Of a DNA stretch of 64,000 nt, positions 27,439 through 35,357 are shown piece after piece (the stretch's first letter is position 1; every line of letters starts with the position of its first letter). The position numbers were made by a program, and so were the translations under genes. The DNA is from Methylobacillus flagellatus. Lineage in GTDB: Bacteria; Pseudomonadota; Gammaproteobacteria; Burkholderiales; Methylophilaceae. Below the pieces are notes generated by a model, which saw only the letters and a program-made list of their open reading frames with translations, had not been told where the DNA came from and made no database searches. The stretch covers positions 186,001-250,000 of the forward strand of contig NZ_SCOU01000002.1 of NCBI RefSeq assembly GCF_005502435.1, read 5' to 3'.

Positions 27439-28419
27439 ATGAAACACAGTCTGAATGCCCGATCAAAACGGATGGCCATGCTTGCAGTCGCCAGCCTCTG
27501 TTCTGCGCTATCCACCAACGTTCTGGCAGAAACTTCGGTCAGCAACAAGCTGCTGTTGACCGGTGGCGTATCCCAAGTCGAAGGCGCTGCAGGCGGTGGT
27601 TTGACCCCATGGGCGGTCATCGGTGGTTACGGCACCAACAATGAGATCGGTGCAAACGTGCACTACACCTATGCCAAGACGGGCGACTTCAATCTCGATA
27701 GTTACGGCATCACGGTTGGCTTCTATGATCGCTTCGAGCTGTCCATCGCCGAGCAGAAGTTTGATGTTGGCAACTTGCGTAACAAAGTCGATGCCGCCTT
27801 GCCGGGCGCCATTGGGCGTGGCGAGTTAAGCCAGACCATCGTAGGCGCCAAGTTGCGTGTATTCGGTGAAGCTGTACTGGACGCCGATACCTGGCTCCCA
27901 CAAGTGGCCATCGGTGTGCAGTACAAGAAGAACCATGATGGTGACTTTGTGAAAAGTGCTGTGGTGGGTGCCAAAGACGACAGCGGCTATGACTTCTATG
28001 TAGCGGCCACCAAATTGTTTCTGGCAGAAAGTTTGTTGTTGAACACGACCTTGCGTATGACCAAAGCCAATCAGTTCGGCTTGCTTGGTTTTGGTGGTGA
28101 CCGACATGACAACTATCAACCACAGTTGGAGTTGTCAGCCGCTTATCTGCTTAGCAAGAATGTCGCCATCGGCGCTGAATACCGCATGAAACCAAACAAC
28201 CTTGAAAGCCCGGCCAACGGTCTGCTGTTTGGTGGTGCCAATGTGGTTGAACTGAAGGAACAGGATGCCTTCGACCTGTTTGTGGCCTATGCACCCAACA
28301 AGAACGTCTCGCTGACGCTGGCCTATGTGAATCTGGGCAATATCGCGACCGTAAAAGCCGTTGGTGCAGATTTCGGCAGACAAGATGGCGTTTATCTGTC
28401 GGCCCAGGTCGGCTTCTGA
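27439..28419 (+). CDS. DUF3034 family outer-membrane protein
   Basis: This is a 326-residue predicted outer-membrane beta-barrel. Of the two in-frame ATGs (27433, 27439), the second is preferred because AAAAGG (27427-27432) is 6 nt from it and abuts the first. A signal peptide ends near NVLA. The opening LLLTGGVSQVEGAAGGGLTPWAVIGGYGT matches DUF3034 proteins, whose function is unknown, and alternating-hydrophobicity strands run to a final VYLSAQVGF. It is followed 69 bp later by an exported truncated haemoglobin, a neighbour seen with this family. Confidence 0.8.
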   Translation: MKHSLNARSKRMAMLAVASLCSALSTNVLAETSVSNKLLLTGGVSQVEGAAGGGLTPWAVIGGYGTNNEIGANVHYTYAKTGDFNLDSYGITVGFYDRFELSIAEQKFDVGNLRNKVDAALPGAIGRGELSQTIVGAKLRVFGEAVLDADTWLPQVAIGVQYKKNHDGDFVKSAVVGAKDDSGYDFYVAATKLFLAESLLLNTTLRMTKANQFGLLGFGGDRHDNYQPQLELSAAYLLSKNVAIGAEYRMKPNNLESPANGLLFGGANVVELKEQDAFDLFVAYAPNKNVSLTLAYVNLGNIATVKAVGADFGRQDGVYLSAQVGF

Positions 28420-28488
28420 TGCAGGTCACCGGCATCCATCTCCCAAATTCAGATCATTCAAGTTCAGATCATTAAAGGAAACATCATC

Positions 28489-29016
28489 ATGTTGAACAAT
28501 TTAAAAATGAAGTCTGCCCTCGCCGTGCTTGGTCTGATGCTATCTGCATCGTTCACTGCCAACGCAGCAGACAGCGCACCGCTGCCCAGCCCGAATCTCG
28601 GTACCACCATCATCCAGGACCCCTCTGTTTTCAAGGACTTTGGTGGCAAGGAAGGTCTGGTCAACATCATGGATGACTTCATGGTGCTGCTTATTGCCGA
28701 CCCAAGAACCAAGCCATTCTTTGATAATGAAAAGCAGGGGTTCATCAAGGCCATGCTGGTTGAGCAGATGTGCGAGATCCTTAATGGCGGTTGCAAGTAT
28801 CCGGGCCGCGACATGAAAAGCTCGCATGCCACCATGCGGGTGAATCGCGAGGCGTTCAATGCATTGGTCGAGGATTTCCAGCTGGCGATGGACAAACATA
28901 ATGTGCCGTTCTCGTCACAAAACAAGCTGCTGGCCAAGCTGGCGCCCATGTACCGTGACATTGAAACCACCACGGGCGCGGCTTCCGCGACATTGGTGCC
29001 ACCTGTCGCCAAGTAA
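28489..29016 (+). CDS. Exported group 1 truncated haemoglobin
   Basis: This 175-residue protein has a signal peptide (residues 1-26, TANA-AD) and a globin of the truncated group 1 type. The start of the globin (FKDFGGKEGLVNIMDDFMVLLIADPRTKPFF) and the F-helix region with candidate proximal His113 (SSHATMRVNREAFNALVEDFQ) fit the family. Most truncated globins are cytoplasmic, so export to the periplasm is notable. AAAGGAA lies upstream of ATG 28489. The intergenic stretch before it carries TTCAGATCATT twice (28448 and 28463). Oxygen/NO chemistry in the periplasm is plausible. Confidence 0.85.
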   Translation: MLNNLKMKSALAVLGLMLSASFTANAADSAPLPSPNLGTTIIQDPSVFKDFGGKEGLVNIMDDFMVLLIADPRTKPFFDNEKQGFIKAMLVEQMCEILNGGCKYPGRDMKSSHATMRVNREAFNALVEDFQLAMDKHNVPFSSQNKLLAKLAPMYRDIETTTGAASATLVPPVAK

Positions 29017-29072
29017 GCCGTCGCTGATCTGGTTGCCTGCCTTTCCAGGCAGACAGCCGCAGCACTGATAGC

Positions 29073-29114
29073 ACAAAGGGCTTGATGCATGGCATCAAGC
29101 CCTTTGTTGTTCTT
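29073..29114 (+). terminator. Intrinsic terminator after the truncated haemoglobin gene
   Basis: A 16-bp perfect stem (29073-29088 with 29092-29107) with a 3-nt loop is followed by TGTTCTT. It lies 57 nt after the stop and ends the DUF3034-globin transcript before the convergent exonuclease gene. Confidence 0.85.
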
Positions 29115-29220
29115 GGTGCACCGGCTTGCCGTGCTGGCCAATGTTTCAGTCCCGGTGCAGCCGCTAACGCATAACGCTAAAGCCCGCAGCGCATTGCGCT
29201 TAAGCTGCAGCGAATAGCGC

Positions 29221-29841
29221 TTAAGCCAGAAATTCCGCCCAGGCCTGCTCAGGCAGCCCCAGTCGATGGAACACCTGCAAGGCCGCATAGGCGTCATTGG
29301 CGGCGTACAGCTTTTGTCTGTCGTTGAGGAGCTTGGAGGCCCAGTTGGAGGTGGTGACACTTTTGCTCTTGGCGAAGCGTTGCCCGAACAGCACCGCCAC
29401 CGCCATGCGCACACCGATCTCCTTGTTGTAGCCGCGCTCGCGGAACACGTCATTGAGGTCCAGGATGGCGGCCACCTGCATGCCCAGTCGCTGACGTATC
29501 TTGGAACGGTCCGATTTCAGGCCGAAGCCGGCCTTGATGATGTGTTCATCTCCCAGCAGCTGACGTACCGCCTGGATAGCCGCCTCCGAATCAAGCTGGA
29601 ACAGATACACGCGCTCGGCCGTGGCGAATTGCAGCAGATGCGGCCCACCGGAATCCTCCCCCACCTTGAAAGTGGGCCTGGATTCGGTATCGAAGCCGAC
29701 CACGCGCTGTGCAGACAGGTGGTGCAGCGCTTCGGCCAGTTCCGTGCTGCTTTTGGGCAGACTGATCTGCGCCAGTGACACCCCTTGGTAGGGTTCCAGT
29801 AGGCTGAGTTCGGTTTTGGTGGGGGTGGCGGGGCGTGTCAT
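29221..29841 (-). CDS. 3'-5' exonuclease, DEDDy family
   Basis: This 206-residue stand-alone exonuclease of the RNase D/WRN-type fold has motif I in VVGFDTESRPTF (Asp51, Glu53) and motif III as YAAND (Tyr and Asp of the DEDDy set). The middle motif ..IKAGFGLKSDRSKIRQRLG carries the second Asp. It lacks HRDC domains, so it is not RNase D itself. Substrate, RNA or DNA, cannot be told. The 3' end overlaps a 19-bp direct repeat (29187-29205 and 29208-29226, 17 of 19 identical). Confidence 0.85.
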   Translation of the reverse strand: MTRPATPTKTELSLLEPYQGVSLAQISLPKSSTELAEALHHLSAQRVVGFDTESRPTFKVGEDSGGPHLLQFATAERVYLFQLDSEAAIQAVRQLLGDEHIIKAGFGLKSDRSKIRQRLGMQVAAILDLNDVFRERGYNKEIGVRMAVAVLFGQRFAKSKSVTTSNWASKLLNDRQKLYAANDAYAALQVFHRLGLPEQAWAEFLA

Positions 29842-30013
29842 GGGCTTTAAGATGCAGAATGGTCAACCCGGATGATACCCCGGCCTCGCGCTGAGCGTAG
29901 TGGCGCTTGCTGACCCAGCATGCGGTGATGTCCAACTGCGCACGTCCAAATACGCACGCCAGGCTGCCATCCGCGCAGGTAAACTCTCACCATCATCGAT
30001 ACACGGAGTTGGC

Positions 30014-31789
30014 ATGGAATCCACCGGTTTTTTGGCGCAGGCCTGCATCTATCTTGCGGCGGCGGTGCTCGCGGTGCCCTTGTTCAAACGGCTGGGGCTG
30101 GGTTCGGTGCTGGGCTACCTTATCGCGGGCATCCTCATCGGCCCGTATGCGCTGGCGCTGATCCCGGACCCGGAACAGGTGCTGCACTTCGCCGAATTCG
30201 GTGTGGTGTTGCTGCTGTTCCTGGTCGGTCTGGAACTGGAGCCGGAAAAGGTCTGGGAGCTGCGCAAGCCGCTGCTGGGGCTGGGCGGTCAGCAGGTGCT
30301 GTGGACCATCGCGCTGGTGATGGGTGTGGCCATACTGGCGGGCGCTTCATGGCAGATCGCCGCTGTCGCCGGGGCGGGCATCGCCATGTCGTCCACGGCC
30401 ATCGGTCTTGCTTCGCTGGAAGAAAAGAAGCTGCTGGGCTCGCCGGGCGGCCAGTCCTCGTTTGCCGTGCTGCTGTTCCAAGATTTATCGGTGATCCCGA
30501 TCTTCATCCTGCTGGCACTGATCGCCCCCGCGGCTTCGCAACATGCGGTGGACCTGTATGCCGTGCCCAAGGCGCTGGGCGTCATCGCGCTCATCGTCAT
30601 TGCCAGCCGCACCGTGTTGCGCCCGGTGATGCGCATCGTGGCACAGACCGGCATGCGCGAGATCTTCTTCGCATTCTCTTTACTACTGGTGATCGGCGTC
30701 GCCATGTCCGTGCAGGCGGTGGGCCTGTCCATGGCGCTAGGGACCTTTCTGGCCGGTGTGCTGCTGGCCGATTCCGAATACCGTTATGAGCTGCGTCTGG
30801 ATATCGAGCCGGTCAAAGGCCTGCTGCTGGGCTTGTTCTTCATTGCGGTGGGCATGTCGGTGGATGTGTCGCTGGTGGCCGCGCAGCCCGGCACGGTCAT
30901 CGGCCTGGCCCTGCTGATCGTGGCGGTCAAAATCGCCATCCTGTTCGGTCTGGGCAAGCTGTTCAGCCTGAAAAACCGTGAGGCGCTGCTGATGGCGTTC
31001 ACCTTGTCGCAGGTGGGCGAGTTTGCGTTCGTGATCTTCGGTGTGGCGCTGGGTTCGCAGCTGCTGCCACGCGAAACCTATGATCTGCTGAATGCCATCG
31101 TGGCGGTTTCCATGCTGGTCACGCCCTTGCTCATGGTGCTGTACAGCCGCCTGGTCAGTATGAAAAGCCCTGAAGCTCCGCATGAGGCCATCACCGAATC
31201 CAACCACGTCATCATCGCCGGCTTTGGCCGCTTCGGGCAGATCGTTGGCCGTGTGCTGCTGGCGCATGGTACCCCGGCCACCCTGATCGATAACGACCCG
31301 AATCAGGTCGAGCTGATGCGTGAATTCGGCTGGAAATGCTATTACGGGGATGCGTCACGCATGGACCTGCTCGAAGAAGCGGGCATCCACCAGGCCCGCC
31401 TGCTGGTCATCGCCGTCAACGACACGCATGCCGCGCTGGACATGGCCAGGCTGGTGCAGGCGCGCTGGCCGCAGGTGAAGATCGTGGCGCGGGCGCGTAG
31501 CCGTACCGACGCGTTCGATTTCCGTGAACTGGGCCTGCAGCCCATCCGCGAGACCTTTCACTCCTCGTTGGAAGCCGCCAGACAGGCGTTGATGGTGCTG
31601 GGTGAATCCGGCCGCGCGGCGGCCGGCATCGTCAAGCACTTCGAAAAGCACGATCTGGAACAACTGGATGCCACCCTCAAGGTGCGCAACGACCGCGAAG
31701 CCATTTTGAACATCACCGAGCAGGGCAGGCAGGACTTGAAGGCCTTGCTGCAGATGGAGCGCGCCAGCCCGGCGGATGAGCCTAACTAG
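30014..31789 (+). CDS. Monovalent cation:proton antiporter, KefB/KefC type
   Basis: This 591-residue CPA2 antiporter starts at ATG 30014 (CGGAG 5 nt upstream). About 12 membrane helices span residues 5-380; the motif LGSVLGYLIAGILIGP and VGLELEP are typical. A cytoplasmic TrkA-N (RCK) domain follows (HVIIAGFGRFGQIVGRVLLAHG, near residue 400) and ends about 520; the remaining tail is helical. Such proteins export K+ under electrophile or alkaline stress. No ancillary KefF/KefG gene is beside it. Confidence 0.9.
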   Translation: MESTGFLAQACIYLAAAVLAVPLFKRLGLGSVLGYLIAGILIGPYALALIPDPEQVLHFAEFGVVLLLFLVGLELEPEKVWELRKPLLGLGGQQVLWTIALVMGVAILAGASWQIAAVAGAGIAMSSTAIGLASLEEKKLLGSPGGQSSFAVLLFQDLSVIPIFILLALIAPAASQHAVDLYAVPKALGVIALIVIASRTVLRPVMRIVAQTGMREIFFAFSLLLVIGVAMSVQAVGLSMALGTFLAGVLLADSEYRYELRLDIEPVKGLLLGLFFIAVGMSVDVSLVAAQPGTVIGLALLIVAVKIAILFGLGKLFSLKNREALLMAFTLSQVGEFAFVIFGVALGSQLLPRETYDLLNAIVAVSMLVTPLLMVLYSRLVSMKSPEAPHEAITESNHVIIAGFGRFGQIVGRVLLAHGTPATLIDNDPNQVELMREFGWKCYYGDASRMDLLEEAGIHQARLLVIAVNDTHAALDMARLVQARWPQVKIVARARSRTDAFDFRELGLQPIRETFHSSLEAARQALMVLGESGRAAAGIVKHFEKHDLEQLDATLKVRNDREAILNITEQGRQDLKALLQMERASPADEPN

Positions 31790-31869
31790 ATAGCAACATA
31801 GCTAAGCGCATGGTGGCGATGGCGCTGGTCATCGCCCAGCCACCAAAACTCGCGACTAGCCCCAGTCTG

Positions 31870-32529
31870 TCAGGCTTGCGGGTCGCCGGTCTTCACCTGG
31901 CCTATCCACTCCTCGATGCCGATCAGCCCGCTGTTTTCAGCACGCGCATGCTCTTGCGGGCTGAGCACATCCTGCATCAGATCGATGCGCTTCCAACCCG
32001 CCACCGGCGTTTCGCATTGTGGGCTGGGCACGTAGCGTGAGGCGGATTCGCGCGTGTAACGGTGGATATAGCGCGGGCAGTTCTGCCACAACTCGCTGAG
32101 CTTCACGCGCACGATGAACTCGGCTTCTTTATATTCCGCCATCAGCGGGTCGTCACGCGAGGCGGTGGCCAGGCCCTGCACGCGGATGCGGTGTGGCGTT
32201 TCGAAGGAGATGAACAGCAGGCCCACCTCGCCGTTCTGCACCACATTGCCCACGGACAGGTACATGCCGTTGCCGTCATAACTGGGGAAGGCCAGCGTGG
32301 TACTGTCGATCACCTTCACAAAACCGGGAAAGCCGCCTTTGTAGGACACGGTAGGGCGACCGTTGTGATCCACCGTCGCCAGAAAGAACATGTCCATGGC
32401 TTGGATGAAGCCCTTGGTCTCCTCGTCGAACTCGGTTTTGCAGGCGATCTCTTCGATACGGTCTGCCAGCTTGCGGGTGCCCAGCTCGTCCTGCAGGCTG
32501 CGGTGTGTGTCGCCAAATAATCGGCTCAT
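31870..32529 (-). CDS. Pyridoxamine 5'-phosphate oxidase-like flavin-binding protein
   Basis: This 219-residue protein begins at ATG 32529, which has AAGGAG 5 nt upstream; an extension to 32598 has none. The split-barrel FMN-binding core has MFFLATVDHNGRPTVSYKGG (near residue 45), SYDGNGMYLSVGNVVQNGEVGLLF and RIRVQGLATAS. It belongs to the PPOX-fold family with broad functions; substrate unknown. It is divergent from pqqA. Confidence 0.82.
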   Translation of the reverse strand: MSRLFGDTHRSLQDELGTRKLADRIEEIACKTEFDEETKGFIQAMDMFFLATVDHNGRPTVSYKGGFPGFVKVIDSTTLAFPSYDGNGMYLSVGNVVQNGEVGLLFISFETPHRIRVQGLATASRDDPLMAEYKEAEFIVRVKLSELWQNCPRYIHRYTRESASRYVPSPQCETPVAGWKRIDLMQDVLSPQEHARAENSGLIGIEEWIGQVKTGDPQA

Positions 32530-32801
32530 GGGGTCTCCTTGCGCGTTGATCGGGGTGTTACAGGCCTGCCAGGTGGCTGGTTGCTGCGTCATGGCCATGC
32601 CAGATGATAAAGAATCTGCCGCCGCTTGCGGCTATCCGGCAGTAAAAATCCGGGCTGATGGTGAAAAACGCACTCACTCGCAATCATGATAATCCTGAGC
32701 CGCAACTCATGATGACAGGCAGAAGGAAACGCAAGCAGCGGCGTACTATGCAAGACATGCGCTAACGCATACATATCAAAAACGAGACGAGGAGATACAC
32801 C
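32530..32801. other. Intergenic region between a PPOX-like gene and pqqA
   Basis: This 272-bp divergent region should contain promoters for both flanking genes. I see no open frame with homology and no clear -35/-10 pair. A short palindrome-rich stretch around 32690-32720 (ATCATGATAATC...CTCATGATGA) is present but not interpretable from sequence alone. Confidence 0.5.
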
Positions 32802-32873
32802 ATGTGGACCACCCCAGCAGCTACCGAAATGCGTTTTGGCTTTGAAGTCACCATGTACGTTTGCAACCGCTAA
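32802..32873 (+). CDS. pqqA: PqqA, precursor peptide of pyrroloquinoline quinone
   Basis: This gene encodes a 23-residue peptide, exactly the classical PqqA length, with MWTTPAATEMRFGFEVTMYV in its first 20 residues and CNR at the end. The Glu and Tyr that PqqE cross-links to form PQQ are at the canonical positions 15 and 19 (E-x3-Y). GGAG (32791-32794) is 7 nt upstream of the ATG. No pqqBCDE follows; the gene is closed by an intrinsic terminator 20 nt after the stop, so it is a solitary precursor gene. The modifying genes must be elsewhere in the genome. Confidence 0.92.
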   Translation: MWTTPAATEMRFGFEVTMYVCNR

Positions 32874-32893
32874 TCAGCGCTTGCAACTGCAAT

Positions 32894-32920
32894 AAAAACG
32901 GCGCCCAGTGCGCCGTTTTT
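32894..32920 (+). terminator. Intrinsic terminator of pqqA (bidirectional)
   Basis: An 11-bp stem AAAAACGGCGC/GCGCCGTTTTT with loop CCAGT is followed by a T-rich run. It lies between pqqA and the convergent HipA-like gene and can serve both. Confidence 0.9.
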
Positions 32921-32944
32921 ATTTGTGTTTTTATTACTGTGCGA

Positions 32945-34327
32945 TTACGCCAAGCGCTGGATTTGCACCTTGGTGGCATGAATGTGCTGTTCCAGGGCCG
33001 CTATGCAAGGTAAAAAGTCCGCGCTGAAACCCACAGTATCAGGCGGCCGGTTTTGCGCTGTTTGCTGCAAGCCTAGTAAATGTAAGCGTAGTAAAAACGC
33101 CTCCGCCAGCGTCAACGCCTGGCGCCAGAGTGCATTGGAAATGCCGGCATGCAGCGTGGCTGCAGGCACGGTATTGTTCAGCCCGCCACCGCTACGTGGC
33201 GCAAAGGTCATCGGCAACATATCGTAGGCCGGAGCCAGCGGGTAAGGTCGTCCATCCTCATTGAGGAAAGCAACATTACCAGCGTGCATGTCCGTGTTGC
33301 CTATCAGCGTGCCATAAGCGTATAGCAAGGCGGCCCCGTCCGATGCTTGCGGGGTAATTACCCCGGCGTGCACCAGTTGCGGAGTGATCGCATGCCACAA
33401 GCTGGTGCCTGCACCCACGAACTCGGCATTCAGTGCGGATAGCGAGACGACACCACGTCGGCCATATTCCCCAATGCGATCAAAGCGGGACACCTGCAGA
33501 AAGCGTTGCACGCCATGATCGATCAAGGCTGTTTCAGCCGCGGGGATGCCAGCAGCGCGCAGGGTTTGCAAGGCCAGATGTTCGGCCAGTAACAGGTCAC
33601 GCCAGCGACCGGAAACCGGGTTGTCGCTGTTGTCGGTGAACTTCACTAAAACATGCTGAGCGCCGCTGGCTGCCTCAACATAAGCCGCGAATTTGGGCTG
33701 CTCGCCACCCGCAGAAGAGCCGGGCGCTTCACCCCGCGCTGCTTCATCGGCCATGCGGGCATAGTGTTCCCCCCTGTGCTGCAGGGGGACAGGGGCTGGG
33801 CCTGCAGCGCTCAAAAAACGCGCACGTGACACATCCCCCAATAACAGGTTGCCCACCACATCATGGCCGTGCGCTTGAAGGGCAAGCAACACGTGGCTAT
33901 CAGTCCATTGGTTTAGCTGCCCCGGCAACCCTATGCTTGCCGCGTGGCGGGCAGCATAAGCACGCCCCAGGTAGCCTTGCGGCCGCATGTCAAATAGCCA
34001 CCATGGCAGACCGTCGCTATGCAGGGTGGTGCCATCTGCCTGCATCATCACAAAGCCCTCCGGGCGCACCGGCACCAGCGTTCCAAGCGCGCATAGCCTG
34101 CCTGCTGCATCTACCCGGTAGATGGGCTGCGGCTCCAGCCCGCGCGTGCGGTCCCTGAGTGCATACTGAATAGATGGCCCGGCACCGATGCGCACCAGTT
34201 CATCGCGCATGGCATCCAGCGCGCGTGAAACGGTAGGCTGGCTTATTCTAATGCTTTCAGCGAGTTGCCGTGCACGTGCAGGGCCGGAGGCAAGCTGTGT
34301 GCGGATCGCTTCTGTGTAACTTGCCAT
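32945..34327 (-). CDS. yjjJ: HipA-family kinase with N-terminal HTH (YjjJ-like)
   Basis: This 460-residue protein joins a winged HTH (residues about 10-50, ARQLAESIRISQPTVSRALDAM) to a HipA-type Ser/Thr kinase fold. The kinase has a Gly-rich loop GSSAGGEQPKF, a catalytic GNTDMHAGN (the Asp and Asn expected of HipA), and a metal-binding APAYDMLPM. HipA toxins normally need a separate HipB; here the DNA-binding part is fused, as in E. coli YjjJ, and no hipB is beside it. Three 12-bp-spaced repeats directly upstream of its start may be its own operator. Confidence 0.85.
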   Translation of the reverse strand: MASYTEAIRTQLASGPARARQLAESIRISQPTVSRALDAMRDELVRIGAGPSIQYALRDRTRGLEPQPIYRVDAAGRLCALGTLVPVRPEGFVMMQADGTTLHSDGLPWWLFDMRPQGYLGRAYAARHAASIGLPGQLNQWTDSHVLLALQAHGHDVVGNLLLGDVSRARFLSAAGPAPVPLQHRGEHYARMADEAARGEAPGSSAGGEQPKFAAYVEAASGAQHVLVKFTDNSDNPVSGRWRDLLLAEHLALQTLRAAGIPAAETALIDHGVQRFLQVSRFDRIGEYGRRGVVSLSALNAEFVGAGTSLWHAITPQLVHAGVITPQASDGAALLYAYGTLIGNTDMHAGNVAFLNEDGRPYPLAPAYDMLPMTFAPRSGGGLNNTVPAATLHAGISNALWRQALTLAEAFLLRLHLLGLQQTAQNRPPDTVGFSADFLPCIAALEQHIHATKVQIQRLA

Positions 34328-34331
34328 GGTT

Positions 34332-34362
34332 GTGAATAGTTTTATGAATAGGTAAGTGAATT
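34332..34362. promoter_or_regulatory. Triple 12-bp-spaced repeat upstream of yjjJ, candidate autoregulatory site
   Basis: Heptamers GTGAATA (34332), ATGAATA (34344) and GTGAATT (34356) occur with an exact 12-bp period, 5 bp before the start codon of the HipA-like gene. The placement over the 5' leader or promoter and the fused HTH make self-repression plausible; this is inference. Confidence 0.5.
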
Positions 34363-34650
34363 TCTATTATGGCCTGTTTTGGCAAAATAACCACCCCCAC
34401 ATAGCCTCTCTCCCTGCACCTGCTAATCCAGTCTGCATGTTTGCTGCGACATGCACACCTGCTACTCACCATGGTTCAGCCCAGGCGGCATACACCCTGA
34501 ACGTCATCCCAACGAAGTTTGCGCAGCACAGGCTCACCCAGTGAGTCTGCCTGGGCTTATCTTGGTGGCCTGAAGTTGGCCGCCACATCATCCGGCTAGC
34601 CTCTAAAATCAGTGCCGAACCGTCACCACTCATCAAGAAGCCGATACCTC
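34363..34650. other. Intergenic region, no gene recognised
   Basis: The stretch between the yjjJ promoter area and the hsdR remnant has only short open frames with no recognised homology. It may hold further eroded sequence of the same island, but nothing can be named. Confidence 0.5.
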
Positions 34651-34901
34651 ATGCTGGCCGACAACGAATCCGCAGTGCGTGAGCTGACTGACGAAACACT
34701 CAAAAAATCGCCCACGAACTGACCGAAAATCTGCGTCAGAACCTTTCTGTGGACTGGTCTGCACGGGAAAGCGTGCGTGCCAAGCTGCGGTTGATGGTGA
34801 AACGCATCCTGCGCAAATACAAATACCCACCGGATCAGCAGGAAAACGCCATCACGCTGGTATTACAGCAGGCAGAAGCGTTGGGTGAAGCCTGGGGTTG
34901 A
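34651..34901 (+). pseudogene. hsdR: Remnant of type I restriction endonuclease subunit HsdR, C-terminal end, frameshifted
   Basis: Translation from 34651 reads [18 protein letters not shown] and, after a frame change in a run of six A at 34702-34707, continues [12 protein letters not shown] ... [21 protein letters not shown] ... to a stop at 34901. This is the C-terminal part of HsdR subunits; restoring one A to the run joins both parts. The rest of hsdR and any hsdM/hsdS are absent. It lies at the 3' side of tRNA-Arg, a common island insertion site. A 13-bp direct repeat (34955 and 34976) follows. Confidence 0.8.
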
Positions 34902-35013
34902 GTCGATCCTGCTCGGGTTGGCGATATGGAAAACAACCTAAGCCGCGAAATGGTTTTGTGGTTCGCTGAGCTACCTTTGTGGTTCGCTACGTTACCGCCG
35001 GAACGATAGATAC

Positions 35014-35048
35014 AAAAAAGGCCTGCAACCGTTAAGTTGCAAGCCTTT
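35014..35048 (-). terminator. Terminator of tRNA-Arg
   Basis: On the minus strand a stem AAAGGCTTGCAAC/GTTGCAGGCCTTT (one mismatch) is followed by a T-run. It starts 9 nt past the tRNA 3' end. Confidence 0.8.
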
Positions 35049-35056
35049 ATGTTATG

Positions 35057-35133
35057 TGGCGCGCCCGAAGAGATTCGAACTCCTGACCCCTTGGTTCGTA
35101 GCCAAGTACTCTATCCAGCTGAGCTACGGGCGC
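35057..35133 (-). tRNA. tRNA-Arg (ACG)
   Basis: The minus strand folds as a 77-nt tRNA: acceptor GCGCCCG/CGGGCGC, D-arm AGCTCAGCTGGATAGAG, anticodon arm CTTGG-CTACGAA-CCAAG with anticodon ACG, T-arm with GTTCGAATC, discriminator G and encoded CCA. Position 34 A would be modified to inosine to read CGU/CGC/CGA. Confidence 0.97.
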
Positions 35134-35357
35134 GTCGAGGCGTGCATTATACGTAATCTGTCCTGATTTGCGAAGCGCAATTTTCACAGCCCATCCACAC
35201 CTCGCCGAAATGGCGTGCTGACGCCCTCTGCGGCTGATTACCGACGTTTTCCTCCTCTTATTCCACGCTTTGTTTTGCTCGTTCGCCACCAATAATCCAC
35301 CCTAATCAGTGCGACTCCCTGTAGTCGCAGCAGTGGTCTCCCAATGACGGAGTGTGT

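Noticed and set aside
34328-35056. Genomic island with attachment repeats at tRNA-Arg
   Set aside because: An hsdR remnant is present, but no integrase and no second copy of the tRNA 3' end was found, so boundaries cannot be claimed.
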